Positions 49,721 through 58,087 of a stretch of DNA of 64,000 nucleotides are shown piece after piece. The stretch's first letter is position 1; every line of letters starts with the position of its first letter. Origin of the DNA: CAYMZZ01 sp964395095 (lineage in GTDB: Bacteria > Bacteroidota > Bacteroidia > Chitinophagales > Chitinophagaceae); contig CAYMZZ010000007.1 of the NCBI GenBank assembly GCA_964395095.1, forward strand, positions 124,001 to 188,000, written 5' to 3'. The position numbers and the translations under genes are program-made. The notes beneath the pieces are model-generated. The model made no database searches. It was not told the origin of the DNA and worked only from the letters and a program-made list of their open reading frames with translations.

Positions 49721-49884
49721 ATGAAGGGCCGGGGGTGGTCCGTAAGGAAAACAATCCGCCCAAACTTTTTGTGAATTTGGGACGCAGAAGCTTTGGTTTT
49801 CAGCAGGTTAAACACTATCCCCGGTTTTTCCACCAAAGCTTGGTAAATTTTCATTTCTTATTTCTTAATTAGTAGTTGCACCCT

Positions 49885-49892
49885 TACCTTTG
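49885..49892 (+). promoter_or_regulatory. -7 box TACCTTTG of atpD
   Basis: TACCTTTG followed by CGGCC, 27 nt before the atpD ATG. Same extended form (TTTGCGSCC) as glyS and ubiE. Confidence 0.55.
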
Positions 49893-49919
49893 CGGCCAAA
49901 TTAAAGCTCTCCTGAATAT

Positions 49920-51419
49920 ATGGCAAACGTTGGTAAAGTAAAGCAGATTATCGGTGCCGTAATCGATGTGCAATTCGATGGCAATCTCCCCGATATCTAT
50001 AACGCCCTTGAACTGGAAAAGGAAAATGGTGAAAAACTGGTCCTTGAAGTGCAGCAGCACCTGGGTGAAGACAGTGTGCGTACCATCGCGATGGATGGTA
50101 CCGAAGGCCTGGTAAGAGGAATGAAAGTAGTGGATACGGGTCGCGCCATTACCATGCCTACCGGCGAAGCCATTAAGGGTCGTCTTTTTAATGTTACCGG
50201 CGATCCCATCGATGGTTTGCCCGCTGTAAGCAAAGAAGGAGGACGCCCCATTCACGCCAAGCCCCCTGCTTTTGAAAACCTGAGTACAGCCACGGAGGTT
50301 TTGTACACGGGTATTAAAGTTATTGACCTGATTGAGCCTTATGCCAAAGGTGGTAAGATCGGTCTCTTTGGTGGTGCCGGTGTGGGTAAAACCGTATTGA
50401 TCCAGGAGCTGATCAACAATATCGCGAAAGCTTATTCCGGTCTTTCTGTATTTGCCGGTGTGGGTGAGCGTACGCGTGAAGGGAATGACTTGATGCGTGA
50501 AATGATTGAAGCCGGTATTATGAAATACGGCGAAGCTTTCAAACATAGTATGGAAGAAGGCGGATGGGACCTGAGCAAAGTGGACATGAATGAACTGGCC
50601 GATTCCAAAGCTACTTTCGTATTTGGACAGATGAACGAACCTCCCGGAGCCCGTGCCCGTGTGGCGCTTTCCGGTCTTACCATCGCTGAATATTATCGTG
50701 ATGGGGATGGCCAGGGCAAGGGTCGTGATATCCTTTTCTTCGTGGATAATATCTTCCGTTTTACCCAGGCCGGTTCCGAAGTATCGGCCCTGCTGGGTCG
50801 TATGCCCTCTGCCGTGGGTTATCAGCCTACGCTGGCTACTGAAATGGGAATCATGCAGGAGCGTATTACCTCTACCAAGAATGGTTCCATCACCTCCGTA
50901 CAGGCGGTGTATGTACCGGCGGATGACCTTACCGATCCGGCACCCGCAACCACCTTCGCTCACCTGGATGCTACAACGGTATTGAGTCGTAAGATTGCTG
51001 ACCTTGGTATCTATCCGGCTGTGGATCCCCTCGATTCTACCAGCCGTATCCTGATGCCGCAGGTAGTGGGCGACGCGCATTACGATTGCGCCAACCGCGT
51101 AAAAGGAATGCTGCAACGCTATAAAGAATTGCAGGATATCATCGCCATCCTGGGTCTGGATGAACTGAGTGATGAAGATAAACTGATCGTATCCCGTGCC
51201 CGTAAAGTGCAGCGTTTCCTTTCGCAGCCCTTCCACGTGGCGGAAGCCTTTACCGGACTTAAAGGCGTGCTGGTTCCCATCGAAGAAACCATCCGCGGTT
51301 TTAATATGATCATGGACGGAGAGGTGGATGAATACCCCGAAGCGGCGTTTAACCTGGTGGGTTCTATTGATGATGCGATGGAGAAAGGGAAGAAATTGTT
51401 GGCACAGGCGCAGGGATAG
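49920..51419 (+). CDS. atpD: ATP synthase F1 subunit beta
   Basis: The 499-residue catalytic subunit. The P-loop GGAGVGKT lies near 151-158, the catalytic Glu is in GERTREGND, the Walker B-like LLFVDN reads LFFVDNIFRF, and the arginine-containing signature PSAVGYQPTLATEMG and DPAPATTFAHLDATTVLSR segment are intact. Slightly longer than the common ~465 residues, as is usual in Bacteroidota, with an insertion near residues 200-240. Only atpC accompanies it; the other F1Fo genes are not in the window, the typical split arrangement of the phylum. Confidence 0.98.
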   Translation: MANVGKVKQIIGAVIDVQFDGNLPDIYNALELEKENGEKLVLEVQQHLGEDSVRTIAMDGTEGLVRGMKVVDTGRAITMPTGEAIKGRLFNVTGDPIDGLPAVSKEGGRPIHAKPPAFENLSTATEVLYTGIKVIDLIEPYAKGGKIGLFGGAGVGKTVLIQELINNIAKAYSGLSVFAGVGERTREGNDLMREMIEAGIMKYGEAFKHSMEEGGWDLSKVDMNELADSKATFVFGQMNEPPGARARVALSGLTIAEYYRDGDGQGKGRDILFFVDNIFRFTQAGSEVSALLGRMPSAVGYQPTLATEMGIMQERITSTKNGSITSVQAVYVPADDLTDPAPATTFAHLDATTVLSRKIADLGIYPAVDPLDSTSRILMPQVVGDAHYDCANRVKGMLQRYKELQDIIAILGLDELSDEDKLIVSRARKVQRFLSQPFHVAEAFTGLKGVLVPIEETIRGFNMIMDGEVDEYPEAAFNLVGSIDDAMEKGKKLLAQAQG

Positions 51420-51447
51420 TTGTAGGTTATAAGTTATAAGTTTTAAG
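51420..51447. repeat. Heptad array, unit TTATAAG, 4 units
   Basis: TTGTAGG, TTATAAG twice, TTTTAAG, starting at the base after the atpD stop codon. Pairs with 51515-51549 as inverted arms; between them ATTGAGA (51463) and TCTCAAT (51507) form a further stem. Confidence 0.88.
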
Positions 51448-51514
51448 TTGTGTGTTTAGCGTATTGAGAGTTAGTTTTAGTCATTTCTCCTAATCATTAT
51501 GGTGTTTCTCAATC

Positions 51515-51549
51515 CTAACTTACTACTTAAAACTTACCACTTAATACTC
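51515..51549. repeat. Heptad array, unit ACYACTT, 5 units (inverted)
   Basis: CTAACTT, ACTACTT, AAAACTT, ACCACTT, AATACTC. It ends 11 nt before the atpC start codon. Confidence 0.85.
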
Positions 51550-51560
51550 AAAAAAAACAA

Positions 51561-51824
51561 ATGAACCTCGAAATACTCACCCCCGAAAAAAAACTATACA
51601 GCGGCGAAGTATATGGCGTGCAGATGCCGGGCATCAGCGGCTCTTTTGAAGTGCTCGAACGCCATGCTCCCCTGGTTAGCGCCCTCAAGGCCGGCCGATT
51701 GAAAGTGCTGAAGGATAAGCAAAATCATTTTGTTTATTTCAACATCACCGGCGGTTTTGTAGAAGTGCTGAACAACCGCGTAACCGTGCTGGCCGAAGGC
51801 GCCACTGCGGTAGAAACTGTTTGA
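51561..51824 (+). CDS. atpC: ATP synthase F1 subunit epsilon, short form
   Basis: An 87-residue subunit that comprises only the N-terminal beta-sandwich: LEILTPEKKLYSGEV, QMPGISGSFEVLERHAPLVS, and FVEVLNNRVTVLAEGA. The C-terminal helical hairpin of about 50 residues, which inhibits ATP hydrolysis in many bacteria, is absent. I know short epsilon subunits from other Bacteroidota, so this is not a truncation by accident. The gene is separated from atpD by 141 bp of repeat but ends at a clear terminator, so both are probably one transcript. Confidence 0.93.
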   Translation: MNLEILTPEKKLYSGEVYGVQMPGISGSFEVLERHAPLVSALKAGRLKVLKDKQNHFVYFNITGGFVEVLNNRVTVLAEGATAVETV

Positions 51825-51936
51825 TACCCCGGAAACATTGGTTCGCTTATTCTTAAGGCTGTCTGCTCAACTAACCCAAGGAACCAATCAGACTGGCGAA
51901 AAACCAGCCTATCCGGATTGTGAAAACTGTCGTATC

Positions 51937-51967
51937 GCCCTCCTGGTTCCAGGAGGGCATTTTTTTC
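51937..51967 (+). terminator. Rho-independent terminator of atpDC
   Basis: Stem GCCCTCCTGG/CCAGGAGGGC (10 bp) with a TT loop, followed by ATTTTTTTC. The 110 nt before it also contain paired segments ATTGGTTC (51837) / GAACCAAT (51881) and CTGG/CCAG (51893-51907). Confidence 0.9.
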
Positions 51968-52000
51968 TACATAGTCCCCAAAATGTAAGAATATTGCCCA

Positions 52001-52017
52001 CTTAACTCCCTGTTAAG
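52001..52017. promoter_or_regulatory. Inverted repeat CTTAAC-N5-GTTAAG
   Basis: A perfect 6-bp inverted repeat 63 nt before the DUF4136 start, after the atp terminator, in the expected promoter area. Possible operator. Confidence 0.4.
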
Positions 52018-52079
52018 ATTTACAATCTGTGAACAAAACCGGGCATTGTGTTTGTTACCAGTTTATAAAACCTCGGATT

Positions 52080-52712
52080 ATGCGTAACAGATTTATTTTG
52101 GGAGTCATTGGTTTGACCGCCCTGCTGTTCGCCGGTTGTACTAAAGATCCTGCACGACAACTGGAGGGTGAGGAAACCGGTGTGTACATTACCAATCGCG
52201 CGGAGGGTGTTGGTTTTGGGCAATATGCCAGTTTTGCGCTTTCTGATTCAGTGGTTGTTTTACAGAACAACCAATTGGTGGATCGGGTGCGTACCGAATA
52301 CGATGGCTTGCTGATCAACGCCATCGCCGGCCAGATGCAGCAGCGTGGTTTTGTACGGGTGGCACAGGGCGATGATCCCGACCTGGGGATCACCGTCAGC
52401 CGCATCTACAACGATTTTACCGGTATCGTCAACTACTTCGATTATTGGGGTTATTATGGGGGATGGTGGGATCCTTTCTATTGGGGATATCCCGGACTCA
52501 ACTATGGCTTTCCCGGATTTTTTGGCACTTACACTATCACCGATGGCGCTGTTGCGGTGGATATGATCGACCTGAAGAATGCCAATGCCAATGGGCAATT
52601 GCGCGCAGTATGGAGTGGATTGATTCGGGGTACGGGCACTTTTGCCCCGGCACGTGCCGAAGCACATGCCGCCGCCCTCTTTGCCCAGTCACCCTATATT
52701 AGCACACCTTAA
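52080..52712 (+). CDS. DUF4136 lipoprotein
   Basis: A 210-residue lipoprotein with lipobox FAGC (Cys20; ATG at 52080). The pattern FGQYASFALSDSV, then NAIAGQMQQRGFVRVAQGDDPDLGITVS is characteristic of DUF4136. A striking aromatic/Gly region YWGYYGGWWDPFYWGY follows near residues 120-140. The C-terminal part ends with KNANANGQLRAVWSGLIRG. The family is periplasm-facing and uncharacterised. It is 11 nt before the next outer membrane protein gene and likely cotranscribed. Confidence 0.9.
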   Translation: MRNRFILGVIGLTALLFAGCTKDPARQLEGEETGVYITNRAEGVGFGQYASFALSDSVVVLQNNQLVDRVRTEYDGLLINAIAGQMQQRGFVRVAQGDDPDLGITVSRIYNDFTGIVNYFDYWGYYGGWWDPFYWGYPGLNYGFPGFFGTYTITDGAVAVDMIDLKNANANGQLRAVWSGLIRGTGTFAPARAEAHAAALFAQSPYISTP

Positions 52713-52723
52713 AACCGGAGAAG

Positions 52724-53344
52724 ATGAAGAAAGTAATTTTTCTGTTGACGATACTGGCCACAGGCGCAACATTCCTATCGGTGCGGGCACAACAGGGAGA
52801 GTTTAGCATGACGGCGAGCCTGAATGCATCCATGCCCCTCGGCGATTTAAAGAAGCTTGCCGGCAACAGCACCCTGCGCAGCGCCGATATCACCGTGCTA
52901 TATGGTATTAATGAACGGATGTCGGTGGGATTGCAGGGAAGCTTTAGTGATTTTTATGAAAAATTTCCGCGTGCCACCTACCAGGCAGAAGATGGCAGCC
53001 AGGTATCGGCGGTGCTCAGCAATAGCGTGCAGCAGATTCCGGTAATGGCGGCGTTTCGCTACAACCTGATGCCCCAGGCAAGGCTGCAACCTTATGCTTC
53101 CCTGGCAGCGGGTGCCAATATCATTCTTTACAAACAGTATATTGGGGAATACCCCAGTTCCGATAGCAAGATAGGTTTTGCTGCAAGGCCGGAGCTGGGT
53201 GTGTATATGCCCTTCCGCAAGGGCGGTGAAGCAGGCCTGAACCTGGGCCTTCATTATACCTATGCGCCCTATAATCGCTTTGACCTGGGAGCCCTTAATT
53301 ATGCAGGCATAAAACTGGGCATCAGCTTCCCCATGCGCGATTGA
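52724..53344 (+). CDS. Outer membrane beta-barrel protein (OmpW/porin-like fold)
   Basis: A 206-residue protein with signal peptide (MKKVIFLLTILATGATFLS...AQ). Eight-strand barrel pattern: GEFSMTASLNASMPLG, ADITVLYGINERMSVGLQG, QQIPVMAAFRYNLMP, LQPYASLAAGANIIL, and a last strand AGIKLGISFPM. This is the outer membrane beta-barrel family widespread in Bacteroidota with no specific function. It is coupled to the DUF4136 lipoprotein gene and ends 3 nt from the convergent DUF4197 gene. Confidence 0.85.
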   Translation: MKKVIFLLTILATGATFLSVRAQQGEFSMTASLNASMPLGDLKKLAGNSTLRSADITVLYGINERMSVGLQGSFSDFYEKFPRATYQAEDGSQVSAVLSNSVQQIPVMAAFRYNLMPQARLQPYASLAAGANIILYKQYIGEYPSSDSKIGFAARPELGVYMPFRKGGEAGLNLGLHYTYAPYNRFDLGALNYAGIKLGISFPMRD

Positions 53345-53347
53345 TGG

Positions 53348-54079
53348 TTAACCGGGCTGACCCGATTTCTTTTTCAACTGCTCTTCCGCATAGCCAAATA
53401 CTTTTTTCATCATATCCGTTTTGCGGAATTCGTATTTGGTGCGGATTTTTTCTTCTTCCGTCGCCACCATCGAAAACATGCCGTCAATCGCACGCGCGGC
53501 GATGAAATCGGTAAGCGAGGGTTCGAGCGGTTTATTGATCAGGGGGATCTTATTGTAAATGCCTGCGAGCGTGCTCCAGTCTTTGTTGGCCCCATTAAGG
53601 TTGGCGGTGCTGTCAACAATGGGTCGAAAAGCCGTCATTAGTTCCGGCGACATCGCCGTTTTGAAATAGTCTGTTGCCGCATTCGTATTATCGGTGATCA
53701 GGATATTGGTCACATCCCGGAAGTTCATCTGCTTAACCGAGTTCAGGAAGATGGGTTTGGCAGCTACTACCGCCTGCGACATGGCATTGGTAAATTTGCT
53801 GGTTACCTGGTTCACCAGGTTGGTCATACCCAGGTCCCTCAGGGTTTTTTCAATTTTGGCCGCATCGCCGGGAAAGGCAAAGCGCAGCAGGGGATTGCCG
53901 CTATTGGGATTGGCAAAAGCATCAAAGCCACTGAAGAGACCCTGCGTAAGTGCATCTTTCAGGCCCGTTACCATCTCAAACTCAGAAGGGGCCAGCAGGG
54001 AGCCCAGCTTTTGCAGCTCGTTACAGGAAGAAAGGAAAATGGTTGTTGTTAGCGACAAGGATACCAGTAATTTTTTCAT
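53348..54079 (-). CDS. DUF4197 lipoprotein
   Basis: A 243-residue lipoprotein (lipobox LSSC, Cys19) whose body is largely alpha-helical: GLKDALTQGLFSGFDAFA, LRDLGMTNLVNQVTSKFTNAM, and DVTNILITDNTNAATDYFK are typical of DUF4197. The C-terminal RKTDMMKKVFGYAEEQLKKK is a long basic helix. Function unknown; periplasmic, membrane-anchored. It lies 31 nt downstream of algH on the same strand. Confidence 0.9.
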   Translation of the reverse strand: MKKLLVSLSLTTTIFLSSCNELQKLGSLLAPSEFEMVTGLKDALTQGLFSGFDAFANPNSGNPLLRFAFPGDAAKIEKTLRDLGMTNLVNQVTSKFTNAMSQAVVAAKPIFLNSVKQMNFRDVTNILITDNTNAATDYFKTAMSPELMTAFRPIVDSTANLNGANKDWSTLAGIYNKIPLINKPLEPSLTDFIAARAIDGMFSMVATEEEKIRTKYEFRKTDMMKKVFGYAEEQLKKKSGQPG

Positions 54080-54110
54080 GTGCAGGATTTTTTTTAATGA
54101 AGGAAACGGT

Positions 54111-54662
54111 TTAGTTGAGTTGTGGGTCGATGGGGAAGTGGATCATCATTTCATAATCTCCACCCAGGTGCTTGAGGGCGTCTTTCCATATTTCCTCCGC
54201 GTTGGCATGAAACACAAGCGCGGGTTCGGCCTGCACGGTGAGCCATGATTTTTCGCGCAGCTCTTCATCCAACTGGCCATTGCCCCAGCCCGAGTAGCCG
54301 ATATAAAAGCGGATACGGTTCAGGTCAATCTCACCACTGCGGATCATTTCTACCACCCGGTCGAATGCACCACCCCAGTACACGCCATTCATCACTTCCA
54401 GTCCCCCGGGTATTTCGTCGGGATACTGGTGCAGGAAATGGATCGTATCGGCCTGAACGGGACCACCATAAAATACAGGGATATTGAAACCGTCGGCGTC
54501 GGGGATGAGTTCATCCAGCGTATTTTCGAATGGCCGGTTCAGCACAAAACCAAAGCTGCCCTCTTCCTTATGTTCGCAAATGAACACAACGGTACGCAGG
54601 AAGTTGGGATCCTTGAGAAAGGGATCCGCTATCAGCAATACGCCTGGTGCGGGTTCAATCAT
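54111..54662 (-). CDS. YqgE/AlgH family protein
   Basis: A 183-residue protein of the UPF0301 family. The N-terminal PAPGVLLIADPFLKDPNFLRTVV, then GFVLNRP, FYGGPV, and YIGYSGWGNGQLDEEL are exact family landmarks. AlgH was named for an effect on alginate gene expression in Pseudomonas, but its biochemical role is unknown. ATG at 54662 is the only sensible start. It probably forms a two-gene unit with the DUF4197 lipoprotein. Confidence 0.94.
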   Translation of the reverse strand: MIEPAPGVLLIADPFLKDPNFLRTVVFICEHKEEGSFGFVLNRPFENTLDELIPDADGFNIPVFYGGPVQADTIHFLHQYPDEIPGGLEVMNGVYWGGAFDRVVEMIRSGEIDLNRIRFYIGYSGWGNGQLDEELREKSWLTVQAEPALVFHANAEEIWKDALKHLGGDYEMMIHFPIDPQLN

Positions 54663-54857
54663 GCCTGAATTTAGGATTTTCTTTTGTTACGAAAAACCAG
54701 GACGGCAAATTTGCCCCTTTTCCGACCTAAAGCGACGTTAAATTAGAGCGATGGCGGGCCCTCATCTGGCCTTATCGGCACGGGCATTGTATTTTTGCCA
54801 GATGTCAACTGGTATAGCAAAACCTGTTATCTTTCCGGCACTTAATTTTTTTGCGTA

Positions 54858-56219
54858 GTGAAGAAAACGTTTACAGTCATTACGGTTCTCATCACCATTT
54901 CGCTGATCGGTATTATCCTGATCCAGCTTTCCTGGCTGCGGAATATGATTCTGTTGACCCAGGAGCAGATCAAGTCGAAGGTGGATAAAGCCATCCTGAG
55001 TGTGGGCGATGATCTGATGGAGTATAAGAGCAATTACAGCCTGAATATGCGCCGGGTCGATTCCGAAGCCCTGGTGCCCGATGATTTTTCGATAGAGTAC
55101 CTGCAGCCCCAAACCCTGGGAAAGCGGTTCAGTTCAATGGAGTTGAATCAGAAGATTAAAGCCGCTTTTCATGCTTCGGGTCTCGAGGATGTGCAGTTTG
55201 AGTTCGCCCTCACCACCACCAACCCGCGAACGGGTTATATGGACGTGATTGAACGCAAGTCGCCGGGGTTTTTGGATCAGTACCGCGATACGGTACGCAA
55301 TTATATGCGGGGCTATCAATTAAGGCCCCTGGGAGGATCCGAAGCGGAGAACCTGGCGCCTGACGAATCGCTGGCAGTGGTAGCGCTCGATGTAAAGCGC
55401 TCTGCAGTGGAATCCCTTCGCTGGCGCATCTTTATCGCCATCCTGTTTTCCATAATCATCATTGCAGCTTTCTATTTAACGGTACGCACGATGTTGCGAC
55501 AGAAAAAACTTGGCGAGATCAAGAATGATTTTATCAATAATATGACGCATGAGTTCAAGACGCCGATCGCTACTATTTCTCTGGCGGTAGATGCCATGCG
55601 TAATGAGAAAGTACTGGAGAACCGCGAGAAGATTTCCTATTTCAGTTCCATCATCAAGGAAGAGAATCAACGCATGAACCGCCAGGTGGAAACCATCCTC
55701 AAAGCTTCGCAACTGGAGCGGCAGGAAGTGAACCTGAACCTGCAGCCCCTGCATCTGCATAACCTGATAGAAGATGTGGTGGAAAATTTCCAGTTGCAAT
55801 TAGAGGAAAAGAACGGGCATGTAGACATGAAGCTGGAGGCGGAGAATGACCTCATCAATGCAGATGAAGTGCACCTTTCCAACCTGGTGAATAACCTGAT
55901 TGATAATGCCGTTAAATATTCCAAAGACAATGTGCCCCTTGAACTGCGGGTTAGCACCAGCAATAATTCCCGCTCCTTTTTCCTGAAAGTGGAGGATAAT
56001 GGCATTGGGATGAGCAAGGAAACCGTGAAGCGCGTATTTGAAAGATTCTACAGGGCCCATACGGGCAATCTCCATAATGTAAAAGGTTTTGGCCTGGGCC
56101 TCAGCTATGTAAAAACCATGACCCAGGCCCATGGCGGCGACGTGAAAGTGGAAAGCACGCTGGGCAAGGGAAGCACGTTTACGCTGGAGTTTCCACTGGC
56201 GAAGGGAAGAGCCGTGTAA
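54858..56219 (+). CDS. RprX-like membrane sensor histidine kinase, orphan
   Basis: A 453-residue kinase starting at GTG 54858. Two membrane helices (about 6-26 and 193-212) bracket a periplasmic domain of about 165 residues. The phosphoacceptor motif is NNMTHEFKTPIATI with its His near residue 234; the ATPase core has LIDNAVKYSKD, VEDNGIGM, ERFYRAH and GFGLGLSYVK. The combination resembles RprX of Bacteroides. RprX-like genes are usually followed by their OmpR-type regulator, but here a 415-bp repeat region and then queA on the other strand follow, so the partner must be elsewhere. Confidence 0.9.
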   Translation: MKKTFTVITVLITISLIGIILIQLSWLRNMILLTQEQIKSKVDKAILSVGDDLMEYKSNYSLNMRRVDSEALVPDDFSIEYLQPQTLGKRFSSMELNQKIKAAFHASGLEDVQFEFALTTTNPRTGYMDVIERKSPGFLDQYRDTVRNYMRGYQLRPLGGSEAENLAPDESLAVVALDVKRSAVESLRWRIFIAILFSIIIIAAFYLTVRTMLRQKKLGEIKNDFINNMTHEFKTPIATISLAVDAMRNEKVLENREKISYFSSIIKEENQRMNRQVETILKASQLERQEVNLNLQPLHLHNLIEDVVENFQLQLEEKNGHVDMKLEAENDLINADEVHLSNLVNNLIDNAVKYSKDNVPLELRVSTSNNSRSFFLKVEDNGIGMSKETVKRVFERFYRAHTGNLHNVKGFGLGLSYVKTMTQAHGGDVKVESTLGKGSTFTLEFPLAKGRAV

Positions 56220-56247
56220 GGTTTAGGGTTTAGGGTTTAAGGTTTAA
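56220..56247. repeat. Heptad array, unit GGTTTAR, 4 units
   Basis: GGTTTAG twice and GGTTTAA twice, beginning at the base after the kinase stop codon. Faces the array at 56611-56638. Confidence 0.92.
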
Positions 56248-56314
56248 TTCTGGATATTGCGAGTGCTTCAATCTTTTTGACTATCTAAACAGTCAGGCAC
56301 TGTAATCCCATGTT

Positions 56315-56539
56315 CGCGTTCGTTGCGAATTCTTTGCGTTAAAAATTGTTGAACGAACATCATCCGGGCACAAGGGAAATCTCCAGGATACGGATCATGT
56401 AGCAGCTTGCTCTTCGGGAAATAATTCCATGCAACTGGCAGTCTTAAGGAATATTTGCAGAAGTTATCGTGGTGCGGAGCTGATGGTGGCTCAGTATTTC
56501 TTTTACCGCAACGAGCGCGAAGGATTCGCAACGAACGCG
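56315..56539. mobile_element. MITE-like element, 225 bp with 24-bp terminal inverted repeats
   Basis: Arms at 56315-56338 and 56516-56539 are reverse complements with 2 mismatches in 24 (inner motif TTCGCAACGAACGCG on the right). The interior has no transposase; an 87-residue minus-strand reading frame runs across it (56268-56531) without any known family. No target duplication is obvious. It lies between two facing heptad arrays. Confidence 0.6.
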
Positions 56540-56610
56540 ACGATAGGTTGTGGTCGCAGCCTATTGACTGAGTTGTGAAGATGGAATAATTAGAAGCCTC
56601 AAGAATCCAT

Positions 56611-56638
56611 CTTTAAACCTTAAACTTTAAACTTTCAA
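56611..56638. repeat. Heptad array, unit CTTTAAA, 4 units (inverted)
   Basis: CTTTAAA, CCTTAAA, CTTTAAA, CTTTCAA. The last unit contains the stop codon of the minus-strand queA. Confidence 0.9.
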
Positions 56639-57852
56639 CCAATCATCATTCCATCTCCATAACTCAAAAACCGGTAATTTTTTCGAATGGCTTCTTCATA
56701 CAGGTCTTTCCATCCGGGGCCAATAATGGCCGCAACCAGCAAGAGCAGGGTGGAAGCGGGTTGATGAAAATTGGTGACCAGGTAGTTTATCATTCTCAAC
56801 CGATACCCTGGCGCCACCAGCAGCCGGGTGCGGGTAATCAGCTTGCCGCTGTTTCTGGCATCCATCCATTTCATTAATGCTTTCAACGACATCTCTTTGT
56901 CAACATCCTGCGGTAGTTCATCATACACTTCCCATTGACCCAGCCCCTTTTCGGGGTCCAGTTGATTTTGCATCGCCAGTACACCCAGCCAGTAGATGGA
57001 TTCGAGGGTGCGTAAGGAGGTGGTACCCACGGCCACCAGGGTTTTATCTTTTGCCTCGAGCAGGGTTTGCAGGAGGCTGCGGCTTATTTCTATAAATTCC
57101 GCGTGCATATCATGGGCTTCCATGCGCTCCGCTTTCACCGGCTGAAAAGTGCCGGCTCCCACGTGCAGGGTGGTAAAGGCGGTTTGTATGCCTTTCTCGT
57201 GAAGCGATTGCAATACGCTCTCCGTAAAATGCAAACCTGCCGTGGGGGCGGCCACCGATCCCTCTTCTTTCGCGTAAATGGTTTGGTACCTTTCGCTATC
57301 CGATGCTTCTGCTTCGCGTTTGATATAAGGAGGCAGGGGAATGGAACCGGCCAGGTGCAGTATCTCCGCAAAGCTCATATCGGGGTTATTCCAGGATAGG
57401 GCCAGCAGGAAGGAGCCCGCTTCCTTCTGCAGGTAACGCGCTTCCAGCCGGATCATCCCCGATCCGGTACTGATCTCTTTCAGCAGCACCTGCCCGGCTT
57501 TCCATTTGGATGCCCCGCCAATCAGGCATCGCCAGCGCACAGCTCCTCTTTGCAGCATAGCCGTACTGATATCGGCATAGTCGGGTCCCGGTTCCAAACA
57601 AAAAATTTCAATTTCACCGCCCGTTGGTTTGCGAAAACGCAAGCGGGCTTCCACCACGCGGGTGTCGTTAAAAACAACCACCGAATCGGCAGGAATATAG
57701 CTGGCTATGTTTTTGTAAATGTCTTCCGCAATAATTTTTCCCTGATACACGAGCAGTTTCGACTGATCCCTCTCCGGCAGTGGGTAGTAGGCAATATTCT
57801 GATCGGGGAGATCATACGTGAAATCCGTGATGGCGAGTTGACGAGGATGCAT
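56635..57852 (-). CDS. queA: S-adenosylmethionine:tRNA ribosyltransferase-isomerase
   Basis: A 405-residue enzyme that adds the epoxy-cyclopentanediol to 7-aminomethyl-7-deazaguanine in tRNA, the penultimate queuosine step. ATG at 57852 gives the family start (HPRQLAITDFTYDLP). Landmarks: PLPERDQSKLLVY, VVFNDTRVVEARL, EEGSVAAPTAGLHFT, TLHVGAGTFQPV and TNFHQPASTLLLLV. The sequence is slightly longer than E. coli QueA (356). The stop is contributed by a heptad array. Confidence 0.95.
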   Translation of the reverse strand: MHPRQLAITDFTYDLPDQNIAYYPLPERDQSKLLVYQGKIIAEDIYKNIASYIPADSVVVFNDTRVVEARLRFRKPTGGEIEIFCLEPGPDYADISTAMLQRGAVRWRCLIGGASKWKAGQVLLKEISTGSGMIRLEARYLQKEAGSFLLALSWNNPDMSFAEILHLAGSIPLPPYIKREAEASDSERYQTIYAKEEGSVAAPTAGLHFTESVLQSLHEKGIQTAFTTLHVGAGTFQPVKAERMEAHDMHAEFIEISRSLLQTLLEAKDKTLVAVGTTSLRTLESIYWLGVLAMQNQLDPEKGLGQWEVYDELPQDVDKEMSLKALMKWMDARNSGKLITRTRLLVAPGYRLRMINYLVTNFHQPASTLLLLVAAIIGPGWKDLYEEAIRKNYRFLSYGDGMMIG

Positions 57853-58087
57853 AAGCTTCAGGTAACCCGGATACGGACTCCGGGGCCGCAAAGCTACCAA
57901 AATTCGGGCGGGGGCGTTTTCCAACGCGTCCAATAGGCTAACTTTGGGGTTATCCACGGCTTTTCCACCGTAATTCACAGACTATACAGCGTTTTTCGCA
58001 TATCCATTCTCCAAAATCGGCTGTAACCCTTTACCAGCCCGGCTTCGCTCTGTGCAAAGCCTTGTGGAAAAAATAAAAACTCAAAAA

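Noticed and set aside
49884..51236. A 450-codon minus-strand reading frame
   Set aside because: Shadow of atpD caused by its codon bias; His/Thr-rich product with no family.
51825..51936. tRNA or riboswitch
   Set aside because: No TTCRA arm or acceptor stem pattern, and the terminator is followed by a separate promoter region; left as an unassigned structured 3' region.
56268..56531. An 87-codon minus-strand frame as a real gene
   Set aside because: It spans the interior and one arm of the MITE-like element and has no recognisable domain; kept only as part of that element.
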